Translations under genes and position numbers: made by a program | The notes under the pieces: generated by a model | Databases searched by the model: none | Seen by the model: only the letters and a program-made list of their open reading frames with translations | Told to the model about the DNA's origin: nothing | Origin: Bettongia penicillata ogilbyi | Taxonomy: Eukaryota; Chordata; Mammalia; Diprotodontia; Potoroidae | Direction: 5' to 3' | DNA length: 64,000 nt | Assembly: GCA_023548195.1 (NCBI GenBank) | Contig: JAJHZJ010000082.1 | Span: 682,001 to 746,000, forward strand | Part shown: positions 38,600-49,989 of the stretch, piece after piece | Layout of the letters: every line of letters begins with the position of its first letter | How positions within the stretch are numbered: position 1 is the stretch's first letter

Positions 38600-40400
38600 A
38601 ATGAAAACTATTAGAGTGGATGAGATCACTGAAAGAGATCATGAAGCAAAAAGAGTCATCTTTTCCTCCATCGACACATACTACCTTCTTAGATAGGAAA
38701 AGATGACTTTTCAAGAGTTTCAATGAGTTTCAAGAAAGAAAGTTAACAACGTTAAATGCTACAGAGGTCAAGTAGGCTAGGGATTGAGAAAAGACCACTG
38801 GATTTTTGTGATTTCAAAATTCTTGTTGATAAGGAGAGAGTGATTTCACTAGGGTTCTGGGGGTGAAGTAAATGGTGTAAAAACAGAGGGAATGGGTACA
38901 GATTATTCTTCTGAGTATTTTGTTGGAATAACAAGTTACAGAATAAGGTTGTTTTGTTCATTTGGTTTTTAAAGAGTAATTAAGGTATATTTGTAAGCAG
39001 AGGGAAAAGAGCTAGTGAAGAAGGAGAGATAAAAGATGTGAGGGAAAAAAGGGATTATTGATGGAACAGGGGCAGCTAGTAAATTTGGGGATGAACTACG
39101 TTAGCTGACCCTCTGGTCTTTCTGAGATGATAAGGACCACTATCTGTTTTGTATTTCCTTGGCTCTCGGAAGGGGGAAGTTACTTAGCAACATATTATCT
39201 TGTAGTAATTGAGCATGGACTATTATGAACCACCATGCCACTATGAAACTTCACAACTGGGATAAGCCTGGGATTGGAAGAATGGTGGCTCAAAGAGCTT
39301 GGCACAGAGAATACAAGTGGGGAAATGCCATCATTAACTTGGGTGTGTTCTGAAGAGAAGATGCCATTCTCATCTGGGCCACCAGATAACAAGACACATT
39401 TAGGACATGGGGTGGTGGTGGAGGTTAGGGTGGGCAAGGCTAGTCCTGGGTAACTTTAGATTAGAAAGTTTACTTGCATCTGTCCTTCTGGGACTGGGTA
39501 GATTTTTTAAAAATATACACTTCTAATTATATTAACCCAGAGTATTGTTTCTGAAATTGTATGAATCTTTTCCCCTTGCAAGTGAACCCTCTTGTGGTCT
39601 AGAGGGTATAAATTATGTTGGGGGTAAAAGGGACTAAAAGTTAGAAAGAATTAGGTTACCTAGACAGCGGCAGCCGCTAAGAAGAGGAGAGAGAGGCAGT
39701 TAGCAGTTAGATATGAGATCTCTGAAAACAAAGCAAGACAGCTCAGGGGCCGTTAAAGAGCAGGAGATTCAGTGATCTTAGCTGAGGTTCAGCTAGCAGG
39801 TAAGTTCAGAAAAAAGTGGAAGGTGAAACTCCTCAGGCCAGAAGGCAAATATTCCAACTGATGGTATTCCTGGAAACTGAGAGCTCGTCAGAGAAATATT
39901 ACTAAGGCCCAGGGTTGGATTTTTCTTCCTCTGCATAAAGTCCTGAGGAAAGTTTGAGAAGATGGAATCAAAGTCACCAGGAGAAAGGTTAATCTTGGAA
40001 AGGAGGAGAGGCAGCTCTTCGCAAGCAGGAAAGGTGGGGTGGGAGAGCAAAAATCTCAGTAGAGAAAAGGAGATTTCTTTTTTTCAGTAAAAGAAATATC
40101 GAAGTCAAATGCCAGAAGTAAGAGGAGGTAGGTAGGGGTGGGGGGGGGCCTGAGGAACATGGACAAGATTTCACATAGCCATTGTGAGGAATGCAATAGA
40201 GAGGTTAACATTAGAAGAAAAAAAAAAAGGAATGCCAAGCAGCCATGAAGGTTCAACTGAAGTCAACATTAGTTTCTAATAATTTCATGACTTTCTCCAG
40301 CCAAAAGTTCCCAGGAGCTTAGGAGCACAGGTAGATGAGAGGGGGCTTAGCCCAGGTGGAGAACTGACAGAAGATCAAGGCGGGGTAAAAACTTCGAAGG
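38600..40400 (-). repeat. L2 LINE, minus strand, upstream ORF region, fragmented
   Basis: 'aaatgctacagaggtcaagtaggctagggattgagaaaagaccac' (38754-38800) matches the reverse L2 ORF2 segment. Later pieces ('agtcctgaggaaagtttgagaagatgg', 'catagccattgtgaggaatgcaatagagag' near 40180) continue in order. A unique stretch at about 39060-39750 may be an insertion. Confidence 0.6.
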
Positions 40401-41250
40401 AAAGGCATTTTGTTCTTTGAGAAGAAAACAATAGTTAAAAAAAACCAAACTTACTTTCAGTTCTTTCCTCTTCAAGTTGTTTACAATCAAATATTTAAAA
40501 TAAGCTCAGGCCTTCCTTCCCCAAGTTGTGTGTCACAACAGTGTGATATTCCCTCCTGGGACAGTAATACATCATCCAGTGATCCCTGGAGTTGGTTAAA
40601 CTGAATGATACAATGTAGCACTATAACAGTTGCAGTCAGGAAAGTTAATTTACGGAACTCAAGCAAATGTAGACTACTCAGAAAACAGTGATACTTTGGA
40701 AACATGACCACGTAGCTAAAGCACAAAACAATTTAGGTTATATTTCCCTGTATACTATTAGTAGGGTTTGTTTTGTTTTGTTTCAGACAGGGAAATAGTT
40801 AAGAATATAAAAAACAATTTTATAATTGAACCACTCAGAATTAATTTTTGTGCATGTCAAATATATGACTTTATATTAATACATAAGAAAGCTTTTTAGT
40901 TTAACAGCAAATACTTGGGATTTTAGATAAAACTCTAGTGTTTTTCAAATATTTCTTATCAATCAACTTTTTAATAATGGAGTTTATTAAAGGCACTGGA
41001 GTTCTAACAGTGTGTGTTAATGCAGATATTTTATAGCATATTTTTCCTACAGCAATCAAGTCAGATAAACTTGAGTATCAATGGGTCTCTCCTTCTGAAG
41101 CTAATTTTTCCCCCAAATTACTTATCAACTTGGCCTTTTCTTTCCAAATATAATTTTCTATTTATAATTGAGGGGGGGAAAGCAGAATTCACAATAGCTC
41201 GAGCTTCCAAAATGATTCTTCTAAAAATTATAACTGCAATTACTGAAGTT
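40401..41250. other. Intronic, no feature recognised
   Basis: AT-rich, with no confident repeat or gene. Confidence 0.4.
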
Positions 41251-41254
41251 GAAA

Positions 41255-41460
41255 TGTATAACCACAGAAATTTAGAACTAAAAGAAACTTTGGGGGATCA
41301 TCTAATCCCACCCACTCCCTCCCACTGAAAAAGCAGTGTGTCAGGGAGTTGAAGTGACTTAGCTCTGGTCACATGGCTAATTAGTGGCTTTCAGAAATAG
41401 AACCCAGGCCTCCTGATGCCAAATCCAGTGCTGTTTCACCATTTTGCCTCTCTTCAAGGA
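41255..41460 (-). repeat. MIR-family SINE
   Basis: Reverse MIR: 'accacagaaatttagaact', 'tcatctaatcccaccc', 'tggtcacatggctaattagtggc', 'gaacccaggcctcctgatgcc'. Confidence 0.8.
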
Positions 41461-42490
41461 AATGACTAATATTTTATCCCCATAAAATTTTGAACTAGCT
41501 CCTGAAATGGAACCCAAATATTCCTTTTGACAATATGATCTACTAGGGGCCATCATATTATTAAAATCTACTATCCTTCAATACTAGTTTCCTTAAAAAC
41601 AATATTAACTTACAACTAAGAGGTTTTAAGTCCACTGAATGTCAACTTAAAAAAAATTATAACAGCATGAAAACAATAAACTCTACTGTGGTTCAGTTTT
41701 GGACTAATTATTTTCTAAGTAAGTTTGTCTTCATATATTACTGGTTAGCAAATACCCAGATTAAGAAACTATGTTCTCATTAAGTCATCCTCTCTTAGCA
41801 CTAGTAGCCTCCCCATGTGGTTTTTTACTAGTGACACCCATGGGTTTTTGGGTAGTTGTTTTTCAACAGAGTAAGTGGCATATGCTAAATAAGCATGATA
41901 TAACTATCTTTTGCTACTAAATATCAAGATAGTTTTATGGTCAGTGTCCCTTGATCTCTAATTCTTGTATGCCCAAAGGAATGTCTTTTGAAAGGTTTGG
42001 ATAAGGTTCCAACCTTTGCTAACCTTGTAACACAAATTCATCATAGTTAAGTGCTTTTGTGTTCAAGACTTTGAGTAACGCTCCACAAGACTCCTTGGGG
42101 AATACTAAATAGCCCAGGGAAATATACACAGGCCCTAAAAAGAAAGAAAAAGCAGCTCATCTGACCTGTGTAGCTACACTGATCTGTCACATCAAAGTTC
42201 CCACTTGTGTCCAGCTGTCTGTACTCTTAAGGATTATCACGTTCTAGGCTGTATTATTAGGGATAGTCTCACAAACAACAGTAAGGAAAACCTTGCTTCT
42301 TTTGCCTCTTGTGTGATAACTGCAGGTAGCCCCAGAATGAGAGTGAGCCTACTGACTGCAGCTGCTACCTTCCTATTCCCCACAGCTCAGCTGGACTATT
42401 TTTCTTTTTACACTGACACCTACCTTCTACTAAGCATATCTCTAGAAATGACTGAAAAAATGCTTGGGAAGTCCCTTCTTTGCTTAAAAA
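41461..42490. other. Intronic, no feature recognised
   Basis: AT-rich. A 106-codon plus frame (42205-42525) has no recognisable domain and runs into a MIR. Confidence 0.4.
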
Positions 42491-42494
42491 AAAG

Positions 42495-42668
42495 TTGGAG
42501 TCACAGGAACACGGAGTTAGAATGAAAGGGCTCTCTGAGGCACATCACCCAGAGAGTTTCTGCCCAAAGTCACACAGGTAGTAAATGGCAAATGCAGGAT
42601 TTAAATCAAGGGCCTCTGACCCCAAATCAGGACTCTTTCCACTGCTTCTACCTTGCTCACTTTCCGCC
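42495..42668 (-). repeat. MIR-family SINE
   Basis: Reverse MIR: 'gcccaaagtcacacaggtagtaaatggcaa', 'tttaaatcaagggcctctgacccc', 'ctctttccactgcttctacc'. Confidence 0.8.
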
Positions 42669-43335
42669 TCTCATGATGTTCTAAGTGCAGCTTATGACTG
42701 CTGAGAACCAAGGCTGAGATAAAAATGGGGATTTCCTTAAACGGAGAATGTAAGTTTGAGAACTGCTACTAAATTTGTGGTGGAAAAAAAATCCACATAC
42801 ATATTATTATCATCAACTATTCATTGTTTATCAGGTTTATGATTATTATTTACAAATCATGTTTCTAAAGAAATGATAAAATTTCCTTTATACTTTAGAG
42901 TTACTAATTAAAAACTGTTAGTATTTTTCTACCACACAAAAGTTAAAAACTTCAGGGCAATAGTAGGAGTATACAGTTTTATGGGTTAAACACAGTCCTA
43001 AAAATATATATGTAAAATAAACTTTTGAACATTGATTCATACTTTGAATGGGAGTATGTGCTATTAAAAGAATTCTCTTATTAATTTTTGCAATAGTAAG
43101 TAATAATTTTCTGGTTTTTCTTCACTGAAAACTCTATTTTCATATAACATTTTCTTAATAAAGTACACTTGTAGAGTTATAGATAATAGGGCAGCATTTC
43201 AATAAAGCTGATAGATTTTTGCATACACCTTCAGTATAGAATTCCTTCCATCAGTTATTTAAGGTATGACATGACTTTGTATGCTTCAGAGATAATTCTA
43301 GCAAACTTACTTTTTTGTCCTAGAACCTAGAGTTC
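42669..43335. other. Intronic, no feature recognised
   Basis: Strongly AT-rich, with no repeat or gene identified. Confidence 0.4.
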
Positions 43336-43337
43336 AT

Positions 43338-43795
43338 TTATCATTACAACATTGCTTTTACTGCGTGCAGTGTTCTCCTAGTTCTGCTCAGTTCACTCTG
43401 TAAGGCTCCTCAGATTTTTCTGAAACCATGCTACTTGTCTGGAACAACAGTGTTCCATCACAATCATATACCACAACTTGTTCAGCAGTTCCTTAATTGA
43501 TGGGCAACCCCTCAATTTCCAATGCTTTGCCACCACAAAAAGAGCTCCGATAAATATTTTTGTACAAGTAAGTCCTTTTCCTCTTTACAAATCTCTTTGG
43601 CATACAGACCTAACAGTACCATTGCTGGATCAATGGGTATTCACAGCTTTATAACCCTCTGGACATCGTTCCAAATTGTTCTGCAGAATGGTTATACTAG
43701 TTCACAACTCCACGAACAGTGCAGTAGGGTCCCTATTTTTTCCATATCCCTCCTGCATTTGTCATTTTCCTTTTCTGTATGTATAGGGCAATTCT
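43338..43795 (-). mobile_element. L1 ORF2 C-terminal fragment
   Basis: The reverse of a very common marsupial L1 segment: 'tgttctcctagttctgctcagttcactctg', 'tccatcacaatcatataccacaacttgttcagcagttcc', 'gccaccacaaaaagagctccgataaatatttttgtacaag' and 'gttcacaactccacgaacagtgcagtagg'. Frames are broken by stops. No poly(A) end is present, so this is an internal fragment. Confidence 0.85.
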
Positions 43796-43957
43796 GAGAA
43801 GATTTTAGATGGCAGAATATGACATGACTGTGTCTTTGAGGCAGCCTCCGTAATCTTGTAGCACACTGAGCTGAGGCCGGGGAGCAGTAGAGCTAGTGCC
43901 AATGTGCTATTTCTGACAAAGGTCAATGTTGCTGAAGCTTCACAAATGCTTAAAAAG
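43796..43957. other. Intronic spacer left of HAL1
   Basis: Short unique sequence into which the HAL1 inserted. Confidence 0.5.
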
Positions 43958-43966
43958 CTGCGGTGA
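43958..43966 (+). repeat. HAL1 target-site duplication, left copy
   Basis: CTGCGGTGA, repeated at 46812-46820 immediately after the poly(A). It is preceded by TTAAAAAG, close to the L1 endonuclease consensus TT/AAAA. Confidence 0.85.
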
Positions 43967-44420
43967 GGTGGAGCCAAGATGGCAGAGTAGAAAGACTCAC
44001 GTATGCTAGCTCCAAACCCACAGCCCACATATTTCCTGCAAGAAGAACTCCCCACAGATTCTGGAGCACTGCAAGGCACGCAGAAACATGGTGGAAAAGA
44101 TTTCCGTTCCAGAAAGCCCTGGAGAGCCGTCCCTAGGGTCCGTCACGCCCTGGAAAGCAGAGCCCACCCCAGTGCTGCCCTGGCCATGCGGCCAAGAGGA
44201 GCAGATCCGAGCAGGCTTCAGGGACGGAACCTCCGGTGGCTGGGAAGGTTCCTCTGCCCACAGACGCTACAGGTCAGTGAGAGAGACCTCTGGGCTGGCC
44301 GAGCGGTGGTGTCTCTGTGACTCGGGCCCCCTCAGGAGGCAGCGGCAGAGGGAGTGGCAGAGGCAGCTGCAGAGGCAGCAGCAGCAGCCCAGGACTCCCC
44401 GAGCAGCAGGCAGAAGTTCA

Positions 44421-44560
44421 GGTCTCTGCATAACCCCCCTGAGGGAACTGAGCCTGGGAGGCGGCCCTGCCCCCACCCGCTCCATTACTGAAGGTCTCTG
44501 CATAAAGCCCCTGAGGGAACTGAGCCTGGGAGGCAGCCCTGCCCCAACCTGAGCACCAGA
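44421..44560 (+). repeat. 72-bp tandem duplication in the HAL1 5' region
   Basis: Two units beginning 'ggtctctgcataa' at 44421 and 44493 share 'ccctgagggaactgagcctgggaggc' and 'gccctgcccc'. The duplication lies upstream of ORF1, where L1 promoters reside. Confidence 0.85.
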
Positions 44561-44693
44561 ACTTAAGCTCACACTGAATAGCAACCCTGCCTGCCACGGA
44601 AAGCCCATTTGAATCTCAGACACCAACCACTAGCTGGGCAGATCTAGGCAGGGGTGGACAGGAATCTCAGAAGTCAAGTAACTGGCTGGGAAA

Positions 44694-45793
44694 ATGCCCA
44701 GAAAAGGGAAGAAATATAAGACTATAGAGAGCTACTTTGAGGGGGTGCAAATGTTCCCACCTTTCAATTCTGATGACGAGGAAATATTCTTACCATCAGG
44801 GAAAGACGTGGAGGTCAGGGCCTCTGTATCCCAGACATCCCAGGTGGATGTCCGGTGGGCTCAGGCCTTGGAAGAGCTCAGAAAGGATTTTGAAAATCAA
44901 GTTAGACAGGTGGAGGAAAAACTGGGAAGAGAAATGAGAGAGATGCAAGAAAAGCATGAAAAATGGGTAAATACCTTGCTAAAGGAGACCCCAAAAAATG
45001 CTGAAGAAAATAACACCTTGAAAAATAGGCTCACTCAATTGGCAAAAGAGGTTCAAAAAGCCAATGAGGAGAAGAAAGCTTTCAAAAGCAGAATTAGCCA
45101 AATGGAAAAAGAGGTTCAAAAGCTCACTGAAGAGAATAGTTCTCTCAAAATTAGAACGGAACAGATGGAGTCTAATGACTTTACGAGAAACCAAGAAATC
45201 ACCAAACAAAACCAAAAGAATGAAAAAATGGAAGAGAATGTGAAATATCTCATGGGAAAAACAACTGACCTGGAAAATAGATCCAGGAGAGACAATTTAA
45301 AAATTATGGGACTACTGAAAGTCATGATCAAAAAAAGAGCCTAGATATCATCTTGCATGAAATTATCAAGGAGAACTGCCCTGACATTCTAGAACCAGAG
45401 GGCAAAATAAGTATTGAAAGAATCCATCGATCACCACCTGAAAGAGATCCAAAAAGAGAAACTCCTAGGAACATTGTGGCCAAATTCCAGAACTCCCAGC
45501 TCAAGGAGAAAATCTTGCAAGTAGCTAGAAAGAAATAATTCCAGTATTGTGGAAATAAAATCAGGATAACTCAAGATCTAGCAGCTTCTACGTTAAGGGA
45601 TCGAAGGGCGTGGAATAGGATATTCCAGAAGTCAAAGGAACTAGGACTCAAACCAAGAATCACCTACCCAGCAAAACTGAGTATAATACTTCAGGGGAAA
45701 ATATGGTCTTTCAATGAAACAGAGGACTTTCAAACATTCTTGATGAAAAGACCAGAGCTGAAAAGAAAATCTGACTTTCAAACACAAGAATGA
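44694..45793 (+). pseudogene. HAL1 ORF1 (L1 ORF1p-type RNA-binding protein), frameshifted and stopped
   Basis: L1 ORF1-type nucleic-acid chaperone that would coat its own RNA as a trimer. The first frame (44694-45344, 216 codons) starts MPRKGKKYKTIESYFEG. It carries a long coiled coil at about residues 55-185 (repeated KE/EE heptads such as LTQLAKEVQKANEEKK) and the start of the RRM (ENRSRRDNLKIMGL). A one-base deletion near 45315 ends this frame. The RRM and C-terminal domain continue in another frame from 45353 (HEIIKENCPDI, ERIHRSPPERDP, KFQNSQLKEKILQVARKK) to a TAA at 45536. They then run on in that frame (GNKIRITQDLAASTLRDRRA, RITYPAKLS) to TGA at 45791-45793. Full span about 366 codons. 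No functional protein is expected. Confidence 0.88.
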
Positions 45794-46811
45794 GAAGAAG
45801 CATGAAAAAGTAAACAGCAAAGAGAAGTCTTAAGGGACTTACCAGAAGTGAACTGTTTACATTCCTACATGGAAAGACAATATTTGTAACTTTTCAGTAT
45901 CTGGCTAGTTGGTGGGACCACACACACACATGTACATGCATGCACACACACACACATGCACACACAGAGACAGAGAGCACAGAGTGAATTGAATAGGATG
46001 GGACCATAGCTTAAAAGAAATTAAGGTAAATGGTGAGAGAGAAATGTAGTGGGAGGAAAGAGGGTGAAATGGAATGGGGTAAATTATATCTCATTCAAGA
46101 GGCAAGGAGGAGACTTTTTAGTGGAGGGAAAAAAAGGAGAGCTGAGAAAAAAACAATTAGTTTACCTTCATCACATTTGACTAAAGGAAGGAATAAAATG
46201 CACACTCATTTTGGGATGAAAACCTATCTTACAATACAGGAAAGTGGGGGAGAAGGAGATAAGCAAGGGGGGGATGATGGAAGGGAGGGCAATGGGAGGA
46301 GGGAGCAATTTGAAGTCAACACTCTTGGGGAGGGACAGGATCAAAAGAGAGAATAGAAACAATGGAGGGCAGGATACGATGGAGGGAAATACAGTTAGTG
46401 TTACACAACACGACTATTATGGAAGTCATTTGCAAAACTACACAGATACGGCCTATATTGAATTGCCTGCCTTCCCAAAGGGAATGGGTGGGGAGGGAGG
46501 GATGGGGAGAATTTGGAACTCAAAGTTTTAGGAACAACTGCTTAGTATTGTTGCTACTAGGAAATAAGACATACAGTTAATAGGGAATAGAAAGTCATCT
46601 GGCCCTACAGGACAAAAGAGAAGATGGGGACAAGAGAAGGGAGGGATGATAGAAGAGAGGACAGATTGGTGATAGGGAAAATTAGAATGCTCGGTGTATT
46701 GGGGTGGGGGAAGGGGATAAATGGGGAGAAAATTTGGAACCCAAAACTTTGTGAAAATGAATGTAAAAAGTTAAATAAATAAATAAATAAAATTTTATTA
46801 AAAAAAAAAAT

Positions 46812-46820
46812 CTGCGGTGA
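46812..46820 (+). repeat. HAL1 target-site duplication, right copy
   Basis: CTGCGGTGA after the A-tail; see the left copy at 43958-43966. Confidence 0.85.
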
Positions 46821-47285
46821 CCTGATAGAATAAAACACATTTTAGAAGTACTCTGTTCTCTTGGTCATGCTGTCTCAATCAATCACAATCATCTCAATGA
46901 TAAAACTTGCTTGATACTTCATCTTTAGTACAACCTTTAATCCTAGTTACCAGATGCCTACAACTGCGCTCTAATGACTATTCTGAGGTTGATCACATAT
47001 ATGCAGCACTTCTCTCTCTTTAGAAACACAGTAAATTCTATTATAAACAAAACGAATCAGTTACATGTTCCCAGTACATTAAAAATGCTTGCTAACTGCT
47101 TTTAACAAAAAACGAGAGTTCATCTTTTCATAGACAGGTAGCATTTCAAAATTGGAAATCTCCCTCACTCTTCTAGATGGAGAAAGGCTAAGTTGCTTTC
47201 CTAAAATTAGGAAATGTCACAAGTTGTACAAAGTTAATTTATATGAGGTCACATGATGAATTCAGAGTCACAAGACCTAATTTTG
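46821..47285. other. Intronic, no feature recognised
   Basis: Unique AT-rich sequence to the right of the HAL1. Confidence 0.4.
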
Positions 47286-47289
47286 AGTT

Positions 47290-47400
47290 GTTTTATTAAG
47301 GATTTATTAAACCAGACACTGTGTTGAGTGCTTGGGACACAAAGACAAAAAAAGAAACAGTACCTGCCTTCACAAGAAGCTCACATTCTTTGGAAGATGC
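47290..47400 (-). repeat. L2 3'-end fragment
   Basis: 'ggatttattaaaccagacactgtgttgagtgcttgggac' and 'cacaagaagctcacattct' are the reverse L2 tail. Confidence 0.65.
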
Positions 47401-47449
47401 TAAACAAGCTGTTACTCTTATTATCATCCAACATTGTTTGTTAGAAGTG

Positions 47450-47615
47450 TAATGGGGTACAGTGAAAGGACATCGTGTTTGCAGTCAGAAAAACAGGGTT
47501 TCAATACCGGTTCTCTTATTTACCATGTGTGATTCCAGCTATCACTTGAACTCTCTGGGCATCAGTTTCCTCATCTGTAAAACGAAAGGGTTGGACTAAA
47601 TATATTTCTAAATCT
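47450..47615 (+). repeat. MIR-family SINE
   Basis: 'cagtgaaaggacatcgtgtttgcagtcag' precedes 'gggtttcaat', 'cttgaactctctgggcatcagtttcctcatctgtaaaac' and 'gggttggactaaat'. A nearly full MIR. Confidence 0.8.
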
Positions 47616-48740
47616 GGGCATATTAGCTAGATTCTATTAGGCAAGTTAACTGCTTCCTTTAAAATGTTTTCTAAGGCATTATTTTGGACCATGCTAAGAC
47701 ACTACTCAATTCTTTGACACAAGACCCTGTAACTCAGCATATTTAACTGCCATTTTATTGGCCTCTCTAAGTACTTAGCCATTCTGGTGACTCACTTAGG
47801 TAGAGTTTGTCCTAGAGGCCTCTTAGTGTTATGTAATTGGGATCAAACATGAAATATAAAGGAGAGTACTCTACGCAACTTCTTTATTGACTAAATCAGA
47901 CAACTGAGTTCACCAGTTATTTCACTGGCTATTAAAAGATACTTTTAAATCTATCCTAATTCACCCTCTCCCTGCGCTACAACTGATCTATATTATCTCC
48001 ACTTCAAACTGATAAAAACAATTCTGCCTCCTGTCAATATAAAAGCCTGTTCATATGGACTGTTATTTTACAGATCCTTCAAATCTGCAACTAGAGAGTC
48101 CAAAAATTAGTTTTTAACAATCTCTCCTTTGATACAATTTGGAACTCAAACAAACAAAGGGTATCCCCTTTGATACAATTTGGAACTCAAACACATGCTA
48201 ATGATAAAATGTTGCAGAAAGATTACAGATGAACTCCTTAGAGCATCACAAAACAAAATGTAAAAGCTAAAAGAGACTTGAGAGGCAAACTAGGTCCAAC
48301 CTCTACCTGGTCAACAATCTTTTCTAAAACACCCAATACAAGTGGTCATCCAGCCTAATCTACTTTTGGTCACCTCTGCTAGAAAGATTTTCTTTCTATC
48401 AAACCTATACTTCTACCCACTATCCCCAGCTCTGCCTTATGGGACTAAACGAGAATGAATTTGACCTTGACTGCAAGATTGCAATCATTTCCTCAGTAAA
48501 GTCTTCTCTTCTTCTGGCTAAACATCCCAGTTCTTTTAAACTGTCCTCATAACATGGTCTCCATGCTTCTCATCTTCTTGGTTGTTCTGCTCTAGTTATG
48601 TTCCTGCTAGTCAAAGTCTTCCTAATATGGAGCACATATAACTATACAAAATACAGTAGAGGTGGTCTGACCAGGAAAGAGTACAAGTGTGACAATCACA
48701 AAATCGTATATTTGAAAAGACAGAGGCAGCATGGAATAGG
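47616..48740. other. Intronic, with a short tandem duplication
   Basis: Mostly unique; the region contains the 41-bp tandem at 48126-48193. Part of 48240-48600 has the pyrimidine-rich feel of a decayed LINE, but I cannot assign it. Confidence 0.4.
48126..48193. repeat. Tandem duplication, 41-bp period
   Basis: 'cctttgatacaatttggaac' and the following 'tcaaaca' occur at 48126 and again at 48167 with no mismatch over 27 bp, separated by 'aacaaagggtatcc'. Confidence 0.9.
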
Positions 48741-48743
48741 GCA

Positions 48744-48935
48744 GAGGTTCTTAATCTTTTGTGTGTCATGGACCCCTTTGGTAGCCTGGTGAATGTTATT
48801 GACATTTTCTTAGAATAATGTTTTTACATGCATTAAATACAAAGGACACATATGGAAATCAATTATACTGGAATAATTGTCAAAATTAATTTTCTAAACA
48901 ACTTAAAGGACCTTAGGTTAGGAATCTCTAGTATA
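48744..48935. mobile_element. hAT-type DNA transposon remnant (MITE)
   Basis: Left end 'cagaggttcttaatctttt' and right end 'ttaggttaggaatctctag' form degenerate terminal inverted repeats of the CAG(T/A)GGTTCTTAA type. The internal 'catggacccctttggtagcctggtga' is typical of hAT non-autonomous families in mammals. No clear 8-bp target duplication. Confidence 0.6.
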
Positions 48936-49985
48936 GATGGAAAAACGGGATTAAGAGGGTGAAAGCCTCATTTGGAGTCTTAATTACGACTTTTACTATC
49001 CATGTATCCATGAGAAGATCAAACCTCATTGAGTGCCATGGTCCTTATTTACAAAGTAGGAATAATAATGCATATGCCACCCCCTTCACATATTGGAAAA
49101 GCCCTTAGGAAATGATATCATGTTATACGAACATAAGCAAGGTGGAAGTCAGTAGTGACCTTAAAGTTAAATTTCTTTGGAATAGCAGGAACAAAAAGCA
49201 GATTGCAGTATTTCAAGAGAGGGAAGGGACCATGTTTCATTAGTCTTCATTTCTAATAAGTCTGAAAAATGTGACTCCAAATGATTAAACTAGGGTTATC
49301 TTGTACATCAGTCAAGCAACAAATGGATAACTTGCAGATGACTACTACTTCAGGTGAAACAGAAAATGTTTCATGTTCACAAGAACATTAGCACTTCCAA
49401 GTGTATCATGATGCTACGTCCGTGGGCTTTACCAGACTTTCTTTCCTCTTCCTGGATGCGACACTTCACTACCAGTGGGGACTAGCAGAGAGCACTGATC
49501 ACCCCTGAGTTGGTAAGGAGCGTAAATTTAGGCTTGTGAGTGGGGTAAAAAGTAACAAGTATGAGATTTTCCTCTGCACTAAAATACTGAGCAACAGAAA
49601 TAGGTAATGGAACAAGCTGGAAGGAGGACAATTGACTGTGGATAATGAAGTTCAAGTAGCAAATTTGCTTTTTATTTGAAAAAATTATTTTTTTCTTTAT
49701 GCACCTAGAACAGTTTGAATAGATACGATCAGTATCATGTTGGTATACCAAAACTCCACTTTCTTTAGAAACAAGAAGTCATTTAAATACCATTTATATT
49801 TCTTCACCACCACAGTGACCATATCCTTCCAATAAGGATAAGATTAGGGAAATTATTGTAACTCTCTCTGCAGTCCTTCCAACACAAAGTAACCAATCAA
49901 GTATAATAGTAATTTATTGGTTTCAGTGATATCTTAGTTCAGTTTAGTGGGGTTTATAAAAATATCCAAAAACCATATTGACTGC
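48936..49985. other. Intronic, no feature recognised
   Basis: No repeat or gene was identified with confidence. Frames of up to 89 codons are without domains. Confidence 0.4.
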
Positions 49986-49989
49986 CAAG

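Larger units (their letters stand above)
43967..46811 (+). mobile_element. Complete HAL1 (half-LINE): 5' region, ORF1, 3' UTR, poly(A), 9-bp target duplication
   Basis: A 2.85-kb non-autonomous LINE-1 derivative. It starts with the L1-type terminus ggtggagccaagatggcaga and ends in an AAAT-rich tail plus A-run (46776-46810). The direct repeat CTGCGGTGA at 43958-43966 and 46812-46820 marks it as one insertion. Order: GC-rich 5' region (43967-44693), ORF1 (44694-45793, damaged), then about 1 kb of 3' UTR with a CA repeat (45919-45967). No endonuclease or reverse-transcriptase ORF exists between ORF1 and the 3' end. That is the definition of HAL1, a passenger that relies on L1 ORF2 protein supplied in trans. 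With one frameshift, one stop and legible duplications, it is among the younger repeats here. Confidence 0.88.

Noticed and set aside
44088..44552. 154-codon frame in GC-rich sequence as a gene
   Set aside because: It is in the HAL1 5' region, crosses a 72-bp tandem repeat, and has overlapping frames on both strands. Most likely non-coding.
44694..45344. 216-codon ORF as a novel host coiled-coil gene
   Set aside because: It lies inside a 2.85-kb element bounded by a target duplication and poly(A). Its sequence is L1 ORF1-type and continues in another frame after a one-base deletion.
46776..46810. AAAT repeat as an independent microsatellite
   Set aside because: It is the 3' tail of the HAL1, adjoining the A-run and the target duplication.
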